Shown here piece after piece: positions 26,110-35,057 of a stretch of DNA of 64,000 nucleotides. The position numbers and the translations under genes are program-made. Source of the DNA: Natronorubrum tibetense GA33. GTDB taxonomy: Archaea; Halobacteriota; Halobacteria; Halobacteriales; Natrialbaceae. Position 1 is the stretch's first letter, and each line of letters starts with the position of its first letter. The stretch is taken from assembly GCF_000383975.1 (NCBI RefSeq), contig NZ_KB913017.1:937133-1001132 (forward strand), in the 5' to 3' direction. Under the pieces are notes generated by a model that was not told the origin of the DNA, searched no databases, and was given only the letters and a program-made list of their open reading frames with translations.

Positions 26110-26760
26110 CTACTGTATCCGGGTTCCTTTCCGTTCCGGACCGGTCAGGAACCACTTGACCAGCGCCGCTTCGCCTCGGCGGAGCGTCGTGCTCGCCGTC
26201 GCCTTATCGATCTCGAGCGTTTCGGCGAGTGCCGCGAGCGTACACTCCCTCGGGACTTCGAAGTACCCCTCTCGGACAGCGGCCTCGAGGAGTTCGCGCT
26301 GGCGATCAGTCAGTAACGTGCCCGAATCCGTCGTGCTGACTACTGATTGCAGTTCGTACGACACGTCAGCCGCCTCGAGCGTTGTCCGCAGCTGCTCGAG
26401 TTCCGCACGCGTCCCGGTGAGATCGAACTCGAACCAGCCGTTCCGGGCGACGACCGGGAACTCGACGGGCAACGACGACAGTTCGACGAACTCGTAGAGA
26501 TCCGTGTCAGTCGTCTCGTACTTGCTGAGCACGCGTCTCTCGGTCGACTCCAACAGTTCGAACTGGGTGATCGCGGGGTGCGTGCGCAGCGCGTCGACGA
26601 CCGTATCCGGTTCGTCCGTGCGTATCTCCCCGAGTTCGATCGCCGTCTCGCCCATCTGGTAGCCCGCCAAAAGCGTAAACCTCGCGTCGGGAAACGTCCG
26701 TGAAACGTCCGTCAGCCACACACCCTCGGGGAGGCTGATCAGAAACTGTGCACGGATCAT
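26110..26760 (-). CDS. Bat-type helix-turn-helix transcriptional regulator
   Basis: 216 residues. The C-terminal HTH_10 domain is clear: LLTDRQRELLEAAVREGYFEVPRECTLAALAETLEIDKATASTTLRRGEAALVKWFL (as two stretches around residues 145-205). The N-terminal part is the usual beta-rich sensor-like region of haloarchaeal Bat-like regulators. It is divergent from the DUF4188 gene at 26890, 130 bases away, and may control it. Confidence 0.88.
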   Translation of the reverse strand: MIRAQFLISLPEGVWLTDVSRTFPDARFTLLAGYQMGETAIELGEIRTDEPDTVVDALRTHPAITQFELLESTERRVLSKYETTDTDLYEFVELSSLPVEFPVVARNGWFEFDLTGTRAELEQLRTTLEAADVSYELQSVVSTTDSGTLLTDRQRELLEAAVREGYFEVPRECTLAALAETLEIDKATASTTLRRGEAALVKWFLTGPERKGTRIQ

Positions 26761-26889
26761 GGATCGTCGGAAGTGACAGCCGAGCGGTCGTCGACAACGG
26801 GTCTGTGACGGTCTTTGCCGAGCTGAGATCGGACGATCGAGCGAAGCGTCAACATGTTGGGGTCACTGGCAAGCTCTCTCCCCACGATT

Positions 26890-27459
26890 ATGAGCGTAAT
26901 GCAAGCGCAGGATCACAGCGCTGACGGGGTGAACGAACGGAAAGTGACCGCCGAACGTGACGAGGGGTTCGTGGTTTTCCATATCGGCATGCGTATCAAC
27001 GCGCTCTGGAAGATTCACCGGTGGCTCCCGCTGGTGTTCGTCGCGCCGCGAATGGTCCGCGAACTGGTCGGCGATTCGGAGTCGGGCCTGCTCGGCAACC
27101 GAACGGTAGTCGGACCCGGCATCCGAAATATCGGTTTCGTCCAGTATTGGGAGTCGTTCGACGCACTCGAAGCGTACGCTCGCGACAGCGACCGATTGCA
27201 CTTCCCCGCCTGGCAGGAGTACTACGAGGATGGGATCAACACGGACGCTTCGGTCGGGATCTGGCACGAAACCTATCTCGTCGATGCGGACGGGTTCGAG
27301 ACCATCTACAACAACATGCCGGCGCACGGACTCGCGGCGTGCGACGGAACGAAGATCGTCTCTGCAACGGCGCGACGAAAGACGGCTGCTGGCCGGTTGG
27401 GAGACGCGGATGATTCGTTCGGAGACACGAGCGATTCGTCCAGAACGGCCAGTCAATAG
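26890..27459 (+). CDS. DUF4188 family protein
   Basis: 189 residues from ATG 26890 (MSVMQAQDHSADGVNERKVTAERDEG). Family marks: FVVFHIGMRINALWKIHRWLPLVFVAPRMVREL, IRNIGFVQYWESFDALEAYARDSDRLHFPAWQEYY and VGIWHETYLVDADGFETIYNNMP. This has an ABM-like (dimeric ferredoxin) fold and is often called monooxygenase-like; function unknown. Its 3' end overlaps the convergent HAD gene by seven bases (27453-27459). Confidence 0.85.
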   Translation: MSVMQAQDHSADGVNERKVTAERDEGFVVFHIGMRINALWKIHRWLPLVFVAPRMVRELVGDSESGLLGNRTVVGPGIRNIGFVQYWESFDALEAYARDSDRLHFPAWQEYYEDGINTDASVGIWHETYLVDADGFETIYNNMPAHGLAACDGTKIVSATARRKTAAGRLGDADDSFGDTSDSSRTASQ

Positions 27460-28139
27460 ATGATCGTGTCGAAGGCCTCGAGCGACGACAGTTCGTACGT
27501 CGGTTCGTGCTCGACGCCGTCGCGGTCGTCCCGGCCGAGGTCGATCCAGGCCGAGTCGATCCCCATCGCGTTCGCGCCCGCGATATCCGCGTGTAAGGAG
27601 TCGCCGACGTGAATCGCCGCATCGGGTGCAACCCCGAGTTCACCCAGTGCGTACTCGAACGGAACTGCGTTCGGTTTCGGGTGGATCCCCGCGCTCGGCT
27701 CTGTGAAGACGCGAACGTCGAAGGCGTCCGCGATGTCGAGCGCCTCGAGTTTCTGCGTCTGCGTCGGCCGGCCCCCGTTGGTGATCAAGCCGACCGGACC
27801 ACAGTCACGGGCGCGCTCGAGCGCCGCCTTCGCGCCGGGACGAAACCGGACGGCGGTCGGATCCTGTAACTCGAGGTATTGGGCGGCGAGCGCAGGCGCG
27901 ATCCCGGTGTCGAGATCGGTCTCGGCGCGGTCGACGACCGCAGTGAACAGGTTCTCGTAGAACTCGCGATCAGTCTCGGCCGTCGGCAGCGACGGCACGG
28001 CCGCTCGCAGGTCCGCGGGCGTACAGAACGGCTCGCAGCCGACTCGGTCGAACGTGGACTCGAGCAGCGTCGCGGCGTCCCGCGTGGGTTCACAGAGCGT
28101 CTGATCGAGATCGAAACAGATCGCGTCGTACGCAGCCAT
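27453..28139 (-). CDS. HAD-family hydrolase
   Basis: 228 residues. HAD motif I is CFDLDQTL near the N-terminus, motif II LITNGG in the middle, motif III Lys in IHPKPNAVPFEYAL and motif IV IHVGDSLHADIAGANAMG. A helical cap lies between motif I and II, as in phosphatases of the YjjG/phosphoglycolate type. Substrate unknown. A second HAD protein is at 35179. Confidence 0.88.
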   Translation of the reverse strand: MAAYDAICFDLDQTLCEPTRDAATLLESTFDRVGCEPFCTPADLRAAVPSLPTAETDREFYENLFTAVVDRAETDLDTGIAPALAAQYLELQDPTAVRFRPGAKAALERARDCGPVGLITNGGRPTQTQKLEALDIADAFDVRVFTEPSAGIHPKPNAVPFEYALGELGVAPDAAIHVGDSLHADIAGANAMGIDSAWIDLGRDDRDGVEHEPTYELSSLEAFDTIIY

Positions 28140-28324
28140 ATGCCGGGAATAGGACGGCGAGTGTTCTCAACGTTTCGGGGGTGGAGGGGTCGTGCGCATC
28201 CAACTCATGACGTGCTGACGAACCCACCGACGTGCCTTCGGTGGGGGTCTCGGAGCCGGGTGCAGGCGCGGCCGACCGCCGACCGATCCGCAGCCGTTAT
28301 TTTCGCAGCGGTTCCTGTCAACGT

Positions 28325-29194
28325 ATGAACGTCGTCAAACGAGTCCACATCGTGCCCCTCGGCTACGAGTACGACCGAATCATCGAGCCAATCAGGGCAC
28401 AACGGGCTGACCTCGTCTACCTCCTCGCAGATGACCGAACCGACGGTGACAGGGGTCCCGTCGACGGCGACTGCGTCGACGGCGGTCCCTCCGGTGGAGA
28501 CACCACCGCAGACGGCGACGCAGTTACCGCCGACTATCACGACGACCTCCGGACCGAACTCGAGTCGACCGTCCCCGAGGTCGAGACGCGACGCTGCGAT
28601 CTGGGTGACGTCTACGCCGTTCTCGGCGAGGTGACGACGATCGCCGCGGAACACGCCGAGGACACCGTCTCGGTCAACGTCTCCGGCGCGGGAACGATCG
28701 CCGCGATCGGCGCAACCATGGCCTGCATGGACGTCTCGACGGACGCACACGCCTACTACGTCGAACCGTCCGACTACGCCCACGAGGGCGAACGCGAGCC
28801 GATCTCGACCGGGATCGCCGCGACCGAACGCCTTCCCACGTATCCGATCGACTCGCCGACGCCCGACCAGGTCGCGATCATGGCATTCCTCGCCGATCCC
28901 AACACGTGGGACGGTTACCACGAGGAACGGACGAGTCCGCCGAAAAAGAAAGACCTGATCGAGTACGCTCGAGATCGGGAGCTCTCCTTTATGGCCGATC
29001 GCCGACCACCGGAAGAACGCGGCGGCGAGGACAAGGGTGCCTTCCGCGTGCTCGATACGCACGTGCTGGACCCGCTCGAGGCCGACGGCTACGTGACGAT
29101 CGAGTCGGTGGGTCGCCGCCGCGTGGTCGAACTGACCGAGCAGGGGACCAACGCCTACCGCGCGTTCAAGCACAAACTCGCCGACGGCGAGTGA
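28325..29194 (+). CDS. CARF-like winged-helix regulator (DUF6293 / HFX_2341 type)
   Basis: 289 residues from ATG 28325 (MNVVKRVHIVPLGYEYDRI). The N-terminal Rossmann-like domain has VSVNVSGAGTIAAIGATMACM, matching CARF domains such as Csa3, then a linker (PTPDQVAIMAFLADP) and a C-terminal winged helix (ADGYVTIESVGRRRVVELTEQGTNAYRAF). A low-complexity Asp/Gly insertion interrupts residues about 42-66. CARF proteins sense cyclic oligonucleotides in CRISPR systems; no CRISPR gene is in the window. Confidence 0.8.
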   Translation: MNVVKRVHIVPLGYEYDRIIEPIRAQRADLVYLLADDRTDGDRGPVDGDCVDGGPSGGDTTADGDAVTADYHDDLRTELESTVPEVETRRCDLGDVYAVLGEVTTIAAEHAEDTVSVNVSGAGTIAAIGATMACMDVSTDAHAYYVEPSDYAHEGEREPISTGIAATERLPTYPIDSPTPDQVAIMAFLADPNTWDGYHEERTSPPKKKDLIEYARDRELSFMADRRPPEERGGEDKGAFRVLDTHVLDPLEADGYVTIESVGRRRVVELTEQGTNAYRAFKHKLADGE

Positions 29195-29381
29195 GTGAGC
29201 CGTCGACAGAACGGGAAACCGCAGTCGAGGACGGTAAGAAGCGGCGGACAGAACCGTATCGAGGGCGAAAACGGGTGGAGGGCCGAAACGCCAGCGGTGA
29301 CGGAAACGAGTGGCCGGCCGATAGCACCGGAATCGGCCGAGTGGAGGGCCGCCGTCAGCGGGGATTGGTGCCGGGCGAGTC

Positions 29382-29954
29382 CTACTCGCCGTCCTCGACG
29401 CCCGCGCCGAGGGTCGTTCCCAGTCGGGCGAACTCGAGGTCGGCCTCGAGTCGCTCGGCGTGAGCCCGAAGCGCGGCTTCGTCGAGTCCCTCCTCGTCGT
29501 CACGGCCGGGACTGGTCGCTCGAGCGAGCAGGAAGGGGGCAGCGTCGGCGAGCGACGAGTTGGGAGGCTCGGGGCCGACGACACTCCCGCGTTCGGCCGC
29601 GGCGAGGAGTTCGTGGACGACGATCAGCCGCCGTCGCAGCGATCGGATCTCCTCGGGAGCCGCGGGCGAGCCGACCTGATCCGCCAGCAACTCGTCGGCC
29701 GCGACTACGCGGTCGGGATCGACCTCGAACGCCGTCTCGAGGCGCTCGCACTCGAGCGCTCGAGCGTCGGTCCGACGGCAGGCGAGTCGAACGGCACCCA
29801 GGACGGCTGCCGTTCGGCCGTACCGTCGCGACGCGAGGTCGCCCGCATGGTCGAACGCCGTACGAGCAACGGGGGAGATCGCGTCAACCTCGAGTCGACG
29901 GGTCGCCTGGTCTACCGTCAGTCCGTCGCGTGCAGGGGAGTGTCGCTGACCCAT
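29382..29954 (-). CDS. Haloarchaeal protein, possibly a single TFB-like cyclin box
   Basis: 190 residues from ATG 29954, alpha-helical throughout. Residues about 28-95 (ISPVARTAFDHAGDLASRRYGR followed by TAAVLGAVRLACRR) look like one cyclin-fold repeat of TFB, including the GRxxxxxxAxxLACR core. There is no N-terminal zinc ribbon and no second repeat. The rest is unassigned. I infer, without proof, a TFB-derived fold. It faces the aroB' gene divergently. Confidence 0.5.
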   Translation of the reverse strand: MGQRHSPARDGLTVDQATRRLEVDAISPVARTAFDHAGDLASRRYGRTAAVLGAVRLACRRTDARALECERLETAFEVDPDRVVAADELLADQVGSPAAPEEIRSLRRRLIVVHELLAAAERGSVVGPEPPNSSLADAAPFLLARATSPGRDDEEGLDEAALRAHAERLEADLEFARLGTTLGAGVEDGE

Positions 29955-30284
29955 AGTTGAACAGTCACGCGAGAGTACATTATTCGCTTCTAAGAGAGTA
30001 TCATAACAATCGAAACTATCAATACTAACGTTACTATCGTACTATGCGCTCGATCGCCCGGAAACGGTGACGTTCGAGAGAGACGCCTGCTGTCCGAGAC
30101 CGAACACGCACGAACCCCTCTCCGGCCCTCGAATCGGCCGCTACAACTGATGGCTCTGTTTCGGGAGAACAACGCTCCAGTCGACCAATTCCGGCTCGAT
30201 CATCGCGCCGGAGGCCGATTGGGTGTGTCGATTCCGGCTGCGGCATTCGCCACGTTCAAGCCGATTCCCTTCGACGGTCGATTT
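29955..30284 (+). other. Intergenic region upstream of DHQ synthase II
   Basis: 330 bases with no supported gene. The first 90 bases are AT-rich and contain repeated ACTAT(C) words (about 30018-30046), suitable for promoters in either direction. The frame of aroB' is open back to 30150, so a longer N-terminus cannot be excluded. Confidence 0.4.
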
Positions 30285-31487
30285 ATGACGCGATCTGTCT
30301 GGGTAAAAGCCGACGACACGGTTGGCGACTGGGACGACCGCCGTGCGCGGATCACTGCCGCACTCGAGTCGGGTGCGGACTGGGTACTGGTCGACGAGGA
30401 CGACGTCGCCCGCGTGCGCGAACTCGGCGATATCAACGTCGCGGCGTTCCGAACCGACGGCGACGTGACGCTGGTCGACAATATCGACGACGCGGAAGCC
30501 GACAGCGAGGAGACCGAACCGGCCGCGCGTCCCGACGCCGTCGTCGTCGGGAAGGAAGGCGAGGGCGACGCGACGATCGACCTCCCCGAGGACTTCTCCG
30601 GCTCGGCGGATCTCTCGACACTTCGTCGACGCGACGGCGATCTCGAGCGCGGCGCGTACGTCCGTATTCTGGGCCAAGAGTACGAACAGTTCGCCGAGAC
30701 CGCCGCCGACGAGGCCGACTACACCATCGTTGTCGGCGAAGATTGGACGATTATCCCCCTCGAGAATCTGATCGCCCGCATCGGCGAGGAGACCGACCTT
30801 GTCGCGGGCGTCACCAGCGCCGAGGAGGCCAAGACGGCGTTCGAGACGCTCGAGATCGGCGCCGATTCGGTCCTGCTGGATTCGGACGATCCGGACCAGA
30901 TCCGCGAGACCGTCGAGGTCCGCGACGAGTCAGAACGCGAGTCGCTCGACCTCCAGTACGCCGACGTGCTCGACGTCGAACAAATCGGCAGCGCCGACCG
31001 AGTCTGCGTCGATACGGGCAGCCTGTTAGAACACGACGAAGGGATGCTCGTCGGCTCGATGGCCCGCGGTCTCGTCTTCGTCCACGCCGAGACGGCCGAA
31101 TCGCCCTACGTCGCCTCCCGCCCGTTCCGGGTCAACGCGGGAGCCGTCCACGCCTACGTGCGCACGCCCGACGGCGGCACGAAGTACCTCTCGGAACTCC
31201 AGAGCGGCGACGAGGTCCAGATCGTCGACACCGCCGGCAACACCCGCGAGGCGATCGTCGGCCGCGTCAAAATCGAAAAGCGGCCGATGTTCCGCGTCGC
31301 CCTCGAGACCGACGACGGCGACCGCATCGAGACCCTCCTGCAGAACGCCGAGACGATCAAGGTCCCGACGCGCGACGGACGGACGGCGGTCACCGATCTC
31401 GAGGCCGGCGACGAACTCCTCCTCTACTACGAGGATACGGCGCGACACTTCGGGGAGGCCGTCGAGGAGAGCATCATCGAGAAGTGA
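30285..31487 (+). CDS. aroB': 3-dehydroquinate synthase II
   Basis: 400 residues from ATG 30285 (MTRSVWVKADDTVGDWDDR). The archaeal DHQS II pattern is clear: DYTIVVGEDWTIIPLENLIA, VCVDTGSLLEHDEGMLVGSMARGLVFVHAET, PFRVNAGAVHAYVRTPDGGTKYLSEL and GRVKIEKRPMFRV. It converts the ADH-derived intermediate to 3-dehydroquinate using NAD, replacing the bacterial DAHP/AroB start of the shikimate route. Its partner ADH synthase is at 21478. Confidence 0.95.
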   Translation: MTRSVWVKADDTVGDWDDRRARITAALESGADWVLVDEDDVARVRELGDINVAAFRTDGDVTLVDNIDDAEADSEETEPAARPDAVVVGKEGEGDATIDLPEDFSGSADLSTLRRRDGDLERGAYVRILGQEYEQFAETAADEADYTIVVGEDWTIIPLENLIARIGEETDLVAGVTSAEEAKTAFETLEIGADSVLLDSDDPDQIRETVEVRDESERESLDLQYADVLDVEQIGSADRVCVDTGSLLEHDEGMLVGSMARGLVFVHAETAESPYVASRPFRVNAGAVHAYVRTPDGGTKYLSELQSGDEVQIVDTAGNTREAIVGRVKIEKRPMFRVALETDDGDRIETLLQNAETIKVPTRDGRTAVTDLEAGDELLLYYEDTARHFGEAVEESIIEK

Positions 31488-31564
31488 CGGGACTGTCGGC
31501 TAGTCGCGGGATCGCCTACAGTAACCGACAGAAGAAACAATTCTGACGCACGAAACGGGTCCGG

Positions 31565-32023
31565 CTACGGACGAGTCGGCGTTTCCTGCTCGGAATCTTC
31601 GGCATCGATGGGCGTTTCCTCGTCCTCCGGGTCGACCGGCTCGAGACGGGTCGTACACCAGTGACAGAACGTGAGGTCGTCGTCGAGTTCCTTCCCACAC
31701 TGCGGGCAGGACGGGCCGTCGCTCGAGTCAGAGCTGTTCGGCGGGAAGCCGACCGCCCTGAATGTGGCGTCGATAGCCGCAAAGAGAGCGATAAACATAA
31801 TGAAGAACTGCGCCATCGTGTCGGTCTGGGTGTTTGCGATATCCATTCCTTCCGAGAACGACGCAGCGTCGACCATCTGGCTGATCGGGAAGAAAAACCA
31901 GACCGCCGAGAAGTAGAGCCCGGCGAACACCAGCGCACGGAGCCAGTCCCGAATCAAGGCGTGGCCTGCACCGGGGAGGAAGATCGAGAGGCCGCCGGCG
32001 AACAGCGCGCGAAGCCATGTCAT
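31565..32023 (-). CDS. Membrane protein with C-terminal zinc ribbon
   Basis: 152 residues from ATG 32023. Three hydrophobic segments (about 5-22, 30-48 and 72-92) precede a cytosolic zinc ribbon CPQCGKELDDDLTFCHWC (residues about 106-123) and an acidic tail. Proteins of this layout are common in haloarchaea and uncharacterised. Convergent with aroB'. Confidence 0.75.
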   Translation of the reverse strand: MTWLRALFAGGLSIFLPGAGHALIRDWLRALVFAGLYFSAVWFFFPISQMVDAASFSEGMDIANTQTDTMAQFFIMFIALFAAIDATFRAVGFPPNSSDSSDGPSCPQCGKELDDDLTFCHWCTTRLEPVDPEDEETPIDAEDSEQETPTRP

Positions 32024-32089
32024 CGTACGTGGTGCTAGGGGACCCCGCCCCTTAACATTCCGATTTTCCTCCGCGGCCTGACTGATCGG

Positions 32090-32773
32090 CTACGACGACA
32101 GTTCCGAAGCGAGTATCGACAGCGTCTCGAGGTCGTACTGTCCCGGCGCAGTCGCATCCGCTGCATCCACGGGCGCATACCCTATTTTCGACCCATAAAC
32201 AGGCGCAACCGCACGCGTATGACTCCCGACCTCACCCATTGCCATCGTCGCCACCCGATCCCCGTGGGCGGTCACCTGCTCCGTCGCGGCGAGCACGGCG
32301 AGCGTGTCCTTCTTCGATTCCGCAGTGACGGCCAGCTTCGACACGTCGGCGTGCTTGGCCGCTTCCGTCAACGTCGAGACCATCTCGCCTCGAGAGGGCG
32401 TCCCCTCGAAATCGTGACTCGAGGCGACCACCGAGACGTCACGATCACGCGCAGTCTCCAACACGTTCTCGGCGTCGCCATCGAGAATCGCCTCGAGTTC
32501 CACGTCGATCGCCCCCACGGCATCGAACTGAGTCGCCTCCGCCAACACCTCGAGTCGCTCCTCATCATCTCCCACCCACTCGCCGCCTTCCCAGGCGGCC
32601 CTGTTCGTCGCGAGAATGGGCAACTCGCCCTCGTACTGCTCGAGCACCGCAAGGGGCTCGTCGGTCAGATCCATTCGAAACTCGATCGCGTCCGCATGCT
32701 CGCGGGCTGCGGGTTCTTCGGAGAGATCGGCGGTCGACGCGGTGAGGACGAACGAGTCGAAGTCGAGGCTCAT
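32090..32773 (-). CDS. aroD: 3-dehydroquinate dehydratase, type I
   Basis: 227 residues. Type I signatures: AIEFRMDLTD, VVASSHDFEGTPS (catalytic His) and VSKLAVTAESKKDTLAV (Schiff-base Lys), then VATMAMGEVGSHTRAVAPVYGSKIGYAPV. It performs the third step of the aromatic pathway, directly after DHQ synthase II encoded 0.6 kb away on the other strand. Confidence 0.95.
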   Translation of the reverse strand: MSLDFDSFVLTASTADLSEEPAAREHADAIEFRMDLTDEPLAVLEQYEGELPILATNRAAWEGGEWVGDDEERLEVLAEATQFDAVGAIDVELEAILDGDAENVLETARDRDVSVVASSHDFEGTPSRGEMVSTLTEAAKHADVSKLAVTAESKKDTLAVLAATEQVTAHGDRVATMAMGEVGSHTRAVAPVYGSKIGYAPVDAADATAPGQYDLETLSILASELSS

Positions 32774-32827
32774 TGTGACTGTTGTGTGTGAACGGAGAGA
32801 AAAACAAACCGGTGTCGATCCGCGAGA

Positions 32828-33808
32828 TTAGGCCAGTCCGAGCGTCTCCTCAGCCTCGAGGAGTTCGTGATACCGGTTCCGAATCGTTACTTCGGAGATG
32901 TCAGCGACGTCGCTGACGGCGGCCTGCGTGGTCTTCTCGTTGGTCAACAGTGCGGCGGCGTAGACCGCAGCGGCGGCGAGGCCCACCGGCGACTTCCCGC
33001 TGTGGACGCCCTTTTCCTTGGCGTTCTGGAGGAGTCCGCGGGCGCGGTGTTCGGCCTCGTCGGAGAGGTCGAGTCCCGAGGCGAAGCGGGGAACGTAGCT
33101 CTCTGGGTCGGCGGGCTGGACCTCGAGACCCAGTTCACGGACGACGTAGCGGTAGGTCCGAGCGATCTCGTTTTTCTCGACGCGGGAGACGTCGGCGATC
33201 TCGTCGAGGCTTCGGGGGACGCCCGCCTGACGGGCGGCGGCGTAGACACAGGAAGTCGAGACGCCCTCGATGGAGCGGCCGGGGAGCAGGTCCTCGTCGA
33301 GTGCGCGACGGTAGATGACGGACGCGGTCTCGCGGACGTTCGTCGGCAGTCCGAGCGCACTCGCCATTCGGTCGATCTCGCCCAGGGCCTGTTTCAGGTT
33401 GCGTTCCTTGGAGTCGCGGGTGCGGAAGCGCTCGTTCCACTTGCGGAGACGCTGCATCTTCTCGCGCTGGCGGGAGCCAAGCGAGTTTCCGTAGGCGTCC
33501 TTGTTCCGCCAGTCGATGTTCGTCGACAGCCCCTTGTCGTGCATCGTGTTCGTCGTGGGCGCGCCCACGCGGGACTTTTCGTTCTTCTCGGCGGCGTCGA
33601 ACGCGCGCCACTCGGGACCGCGGTCGACCGAGTCCTCTTCGACGACTAGGCCGCAGTCCTCACAAACGGTTTCGCCGTGTTCGTCGTCGACGACCAGGTG
33701 TCCCGTACACTCGGGGCAGGCGAGGTCGTTCTGCTCGGTCTCGTTCGTCTCTTCGTTCGATTCTCGTTCGGTACGTCGTACTCTGGTGCTCGATGGTGTG
33801 TTAGTCAT
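32828..33808 (-). CDS. tfb: Transcription initiation factor TFB
   Basis: 326 residues from ATG 33808 (MTNTPSSTRVRRTERE). An N-terminal zinc ribbon (CPEC...CEDCG, residues about 27-46), the B-finger region (GPEWRAFDAAEKNEKSRVGAP), and two cyclin repeats (ending with VRNxYHELLEAEETLG-type TIRNRYHELL) are complete. It binds TBP-DNA and recruits RNA polymerase. Haloarchaea carry several TFB paralogues with partly distinct roles; which one this is cannot be told here. Confidence 0.96.
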   Translation of the reverse strand: MTNTPSSTRVRRTERESNEETNETEQNDLACPECTGHLVVDDEHGETVCEDCGLVVEEDSVDRGPEWRAFDAAEKNEKSRVGAPTTNTMHDKGLSTNIDWRNKDAYGNSLGSRQREKMQRLRKWNERFRTRDSKERNLKQALGEIDRMASALGLPTNVRETASVIYRRALDEDLLPGRSIEGVSTSCVYAAARQAGVPRSLDEIADVSRVEKNEIARTYRYVVRELGLEVQPADPESYVPRFASGLDLSDEAEHRARGLLQNAKEKGVHSGKSPVGLAAAAVYAAALLTNEKTTQAAVSDVADISEVTIRNRYHELLEAEETLGLA

Positions 33809-34027
33809 ACGATGGCGAATGCTGACCGGCCGAACTGACTGCAAAAGCCCGGACGGGTTCGTTACCTACCTCGTTCTGATACTCGAGGGTTAAGGGTTTC
33901 GGAATCGCGGGCCGACACCTCTCGAAAGCGGATAATTCGGGCGAACTAGTATGATCATTCGGAACAGTTATGCTGAGAAGGTGATCCGAATCGTCACTGC
34001 CTAATCCGGACCGTCCGAACCACAGGT

Positions 34028-34555
34028 ATGGACGTCGCAGTCGGGAGTACGAACCCGGTCAAGGTGGATGCGGTCGAACGAACGCTCGAGCGATTCCGGC
34101 CGTCGGTGTCCGCGGTCGCCGTCGACTCGGGCGTCCCCGAACAGCCGTGGTCGATCGAGGAAACCGTGACGGGTGCCGAAAACCGCGCACGACGAGCCCT
34201 CGCCGCGACCGACGCCGACTACGGGATCGGTCTCGAGGGCGGTGTCGCCCGAATCGACGGCGTCCCCGGCCTCTCGTTGATCATGTGGGCCGCCGTGACC
34301 GACGGCGACCGACTGGAACGCGGTGGCGGCCCGACGCTTCCGCTCCCCGACGACGTCGCTCGTCGCCTCGAGGACGGGGCCGAACTGGGGCCGGTGATGG
34401 ACGACCGCCACGGTACCGACGGAATCGCCGAACGCGACGGTGCGGCCGGAGTGCTGACGGACGGGCTGACGAACCGGTCGCGGGCGCTGAGCGAAGCGGT
34501 CGCGTGTGCCGTCGGTCCGTTCGTCATCGGTGACTCGTTTGCTAGCCGACTGTAA
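34028..34555 (+). CDS. Inosine/xanthosine triphosphatase (DUF84)
   Basis: 175 residues from ATG 34028. The DUF84 pattern MDVAVGSTNPVKVDAVERTLER, DSGVPEQPWSIEETVTGAENRARRAL, YGIGLEGGVARIDGVPGLSLIMWAAV and DDRHGTDGIAERDGAAGVLTDGL is complete. It hydrolyses non-canonical purine nucleoside triphosphates and so cleans the nucleotide pool. Confidence 0.9.
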   Translation: MDVAVGSTNPVKVDAVERTLERFRPSVSAVAVDSGVPEQPWSIEETVTGAENRARRALAATDADYGIGLEGGVARIDGVPGLSLIMWAAVTDGDRLERGGGPTLPLPDDVARRLEDGAELGPVMDDRHGTDGIAERDGAAGVLTDGLTNRSRALSEAVACAVGPFVIGDSFASRL

Positions 34556-34692
34556 CGCATCGACGACGGTTTTTATCGACGGGGTGTTTACACTCCCACG
34601 AAACCCGTTCGACTGCCAGTACCGTCAAAAACTGACGATAGTACGAAAAAATTGACGTTCGTTGTCTGTAGATAGTCAGTAAAAGGCATATA

Positions 34693-34789
34693 TTAACCGA
34701 ACGTACCAACGAAAGCTTTCTGCTCCGTTATGCATCCATTACTCACTGAGAAAACCGCATGCAAGCGAAGGGTTAACCGCACGTACCAA
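34693..34789 (+). promoter_or_regulatory. Duplicated 17-base element upstream of the DUF7123-type gene
   Basis: TTAACCGAACGTACCAA (34693-34709) and TTAACCGCACGTACCAA (34773-34789) differ by one base and are 80 bases apart. The first follows directly on a TATA-like CATATATT (34688-34695). They lie in an AT-rich leader unlike the surrounding DNA. Confidence 0.5.
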
Positions 34790-34823
34790 ACCCCCTAAGG
34801 GCATTCTCGGCATTGACTGGAGT

Positions 34824-35057
34824 ATGAGCACTGCACTAACCGCGGACCTCACGAACAAACAGCGCCAGATCCTCCAGTATCTCCGTAATAACGCCGGAAC
34901 GAAGACGTACTTTAAGTCACGTCTCATCGGCAAGGAGTTGGGCATGACGGCCAAGGAGGTCGGCTCGAACATCACCGCCCTCCAGGACGGCAACTACGAC
35001 ATCGAGATCGAGAAGTGGGGCTACTCCTCGAGCACGACGTGGAAAGTCAACGCGTAA
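34824..35057 (+). CDS. Small winged-helix protein (DUF7123-like)
   Basis: 77 residues from ATG 34824. The sequence forms one winged helix: LTNKQRQILQYLRNNAGTKTYFKSRLIGKELGMTAKEVGSNITALQ then a beta wing YDIEIEKWGYSSSTTWKV. Basic for a haloarchaeal protein, so DNA binding is likely. Very similar small proteins are widely conserved in haloarchaea. Its long AT-rich leader with a duplicated 17-base element suggests specific control. Confidence 0.85.
   Translation: MSTALTADLTNKQRQILQYLRNNAGTKTYFKSRLIGKELGMTAKEVGSNITALQDGNYDIEIEKWGYSSSTTWKVNA

Noticed and set aside
28180-28260. Hairpin CCCACCGA/TCGGTGGG as terminator
   Set aside because: No T-run follows and no gene clearly ends here in the right direction; composition alone can explain it.
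29195-29381. Short GTG-started frame after the CARF-like gene
   Set aside because: Arg/Glu-rich, no family, runs into the opposite-strand gene.
28205-29584. 459-codon minus-strand open frame
   Set aside because: Overlaps the CARF-like gene on the other strand and shows no domain.
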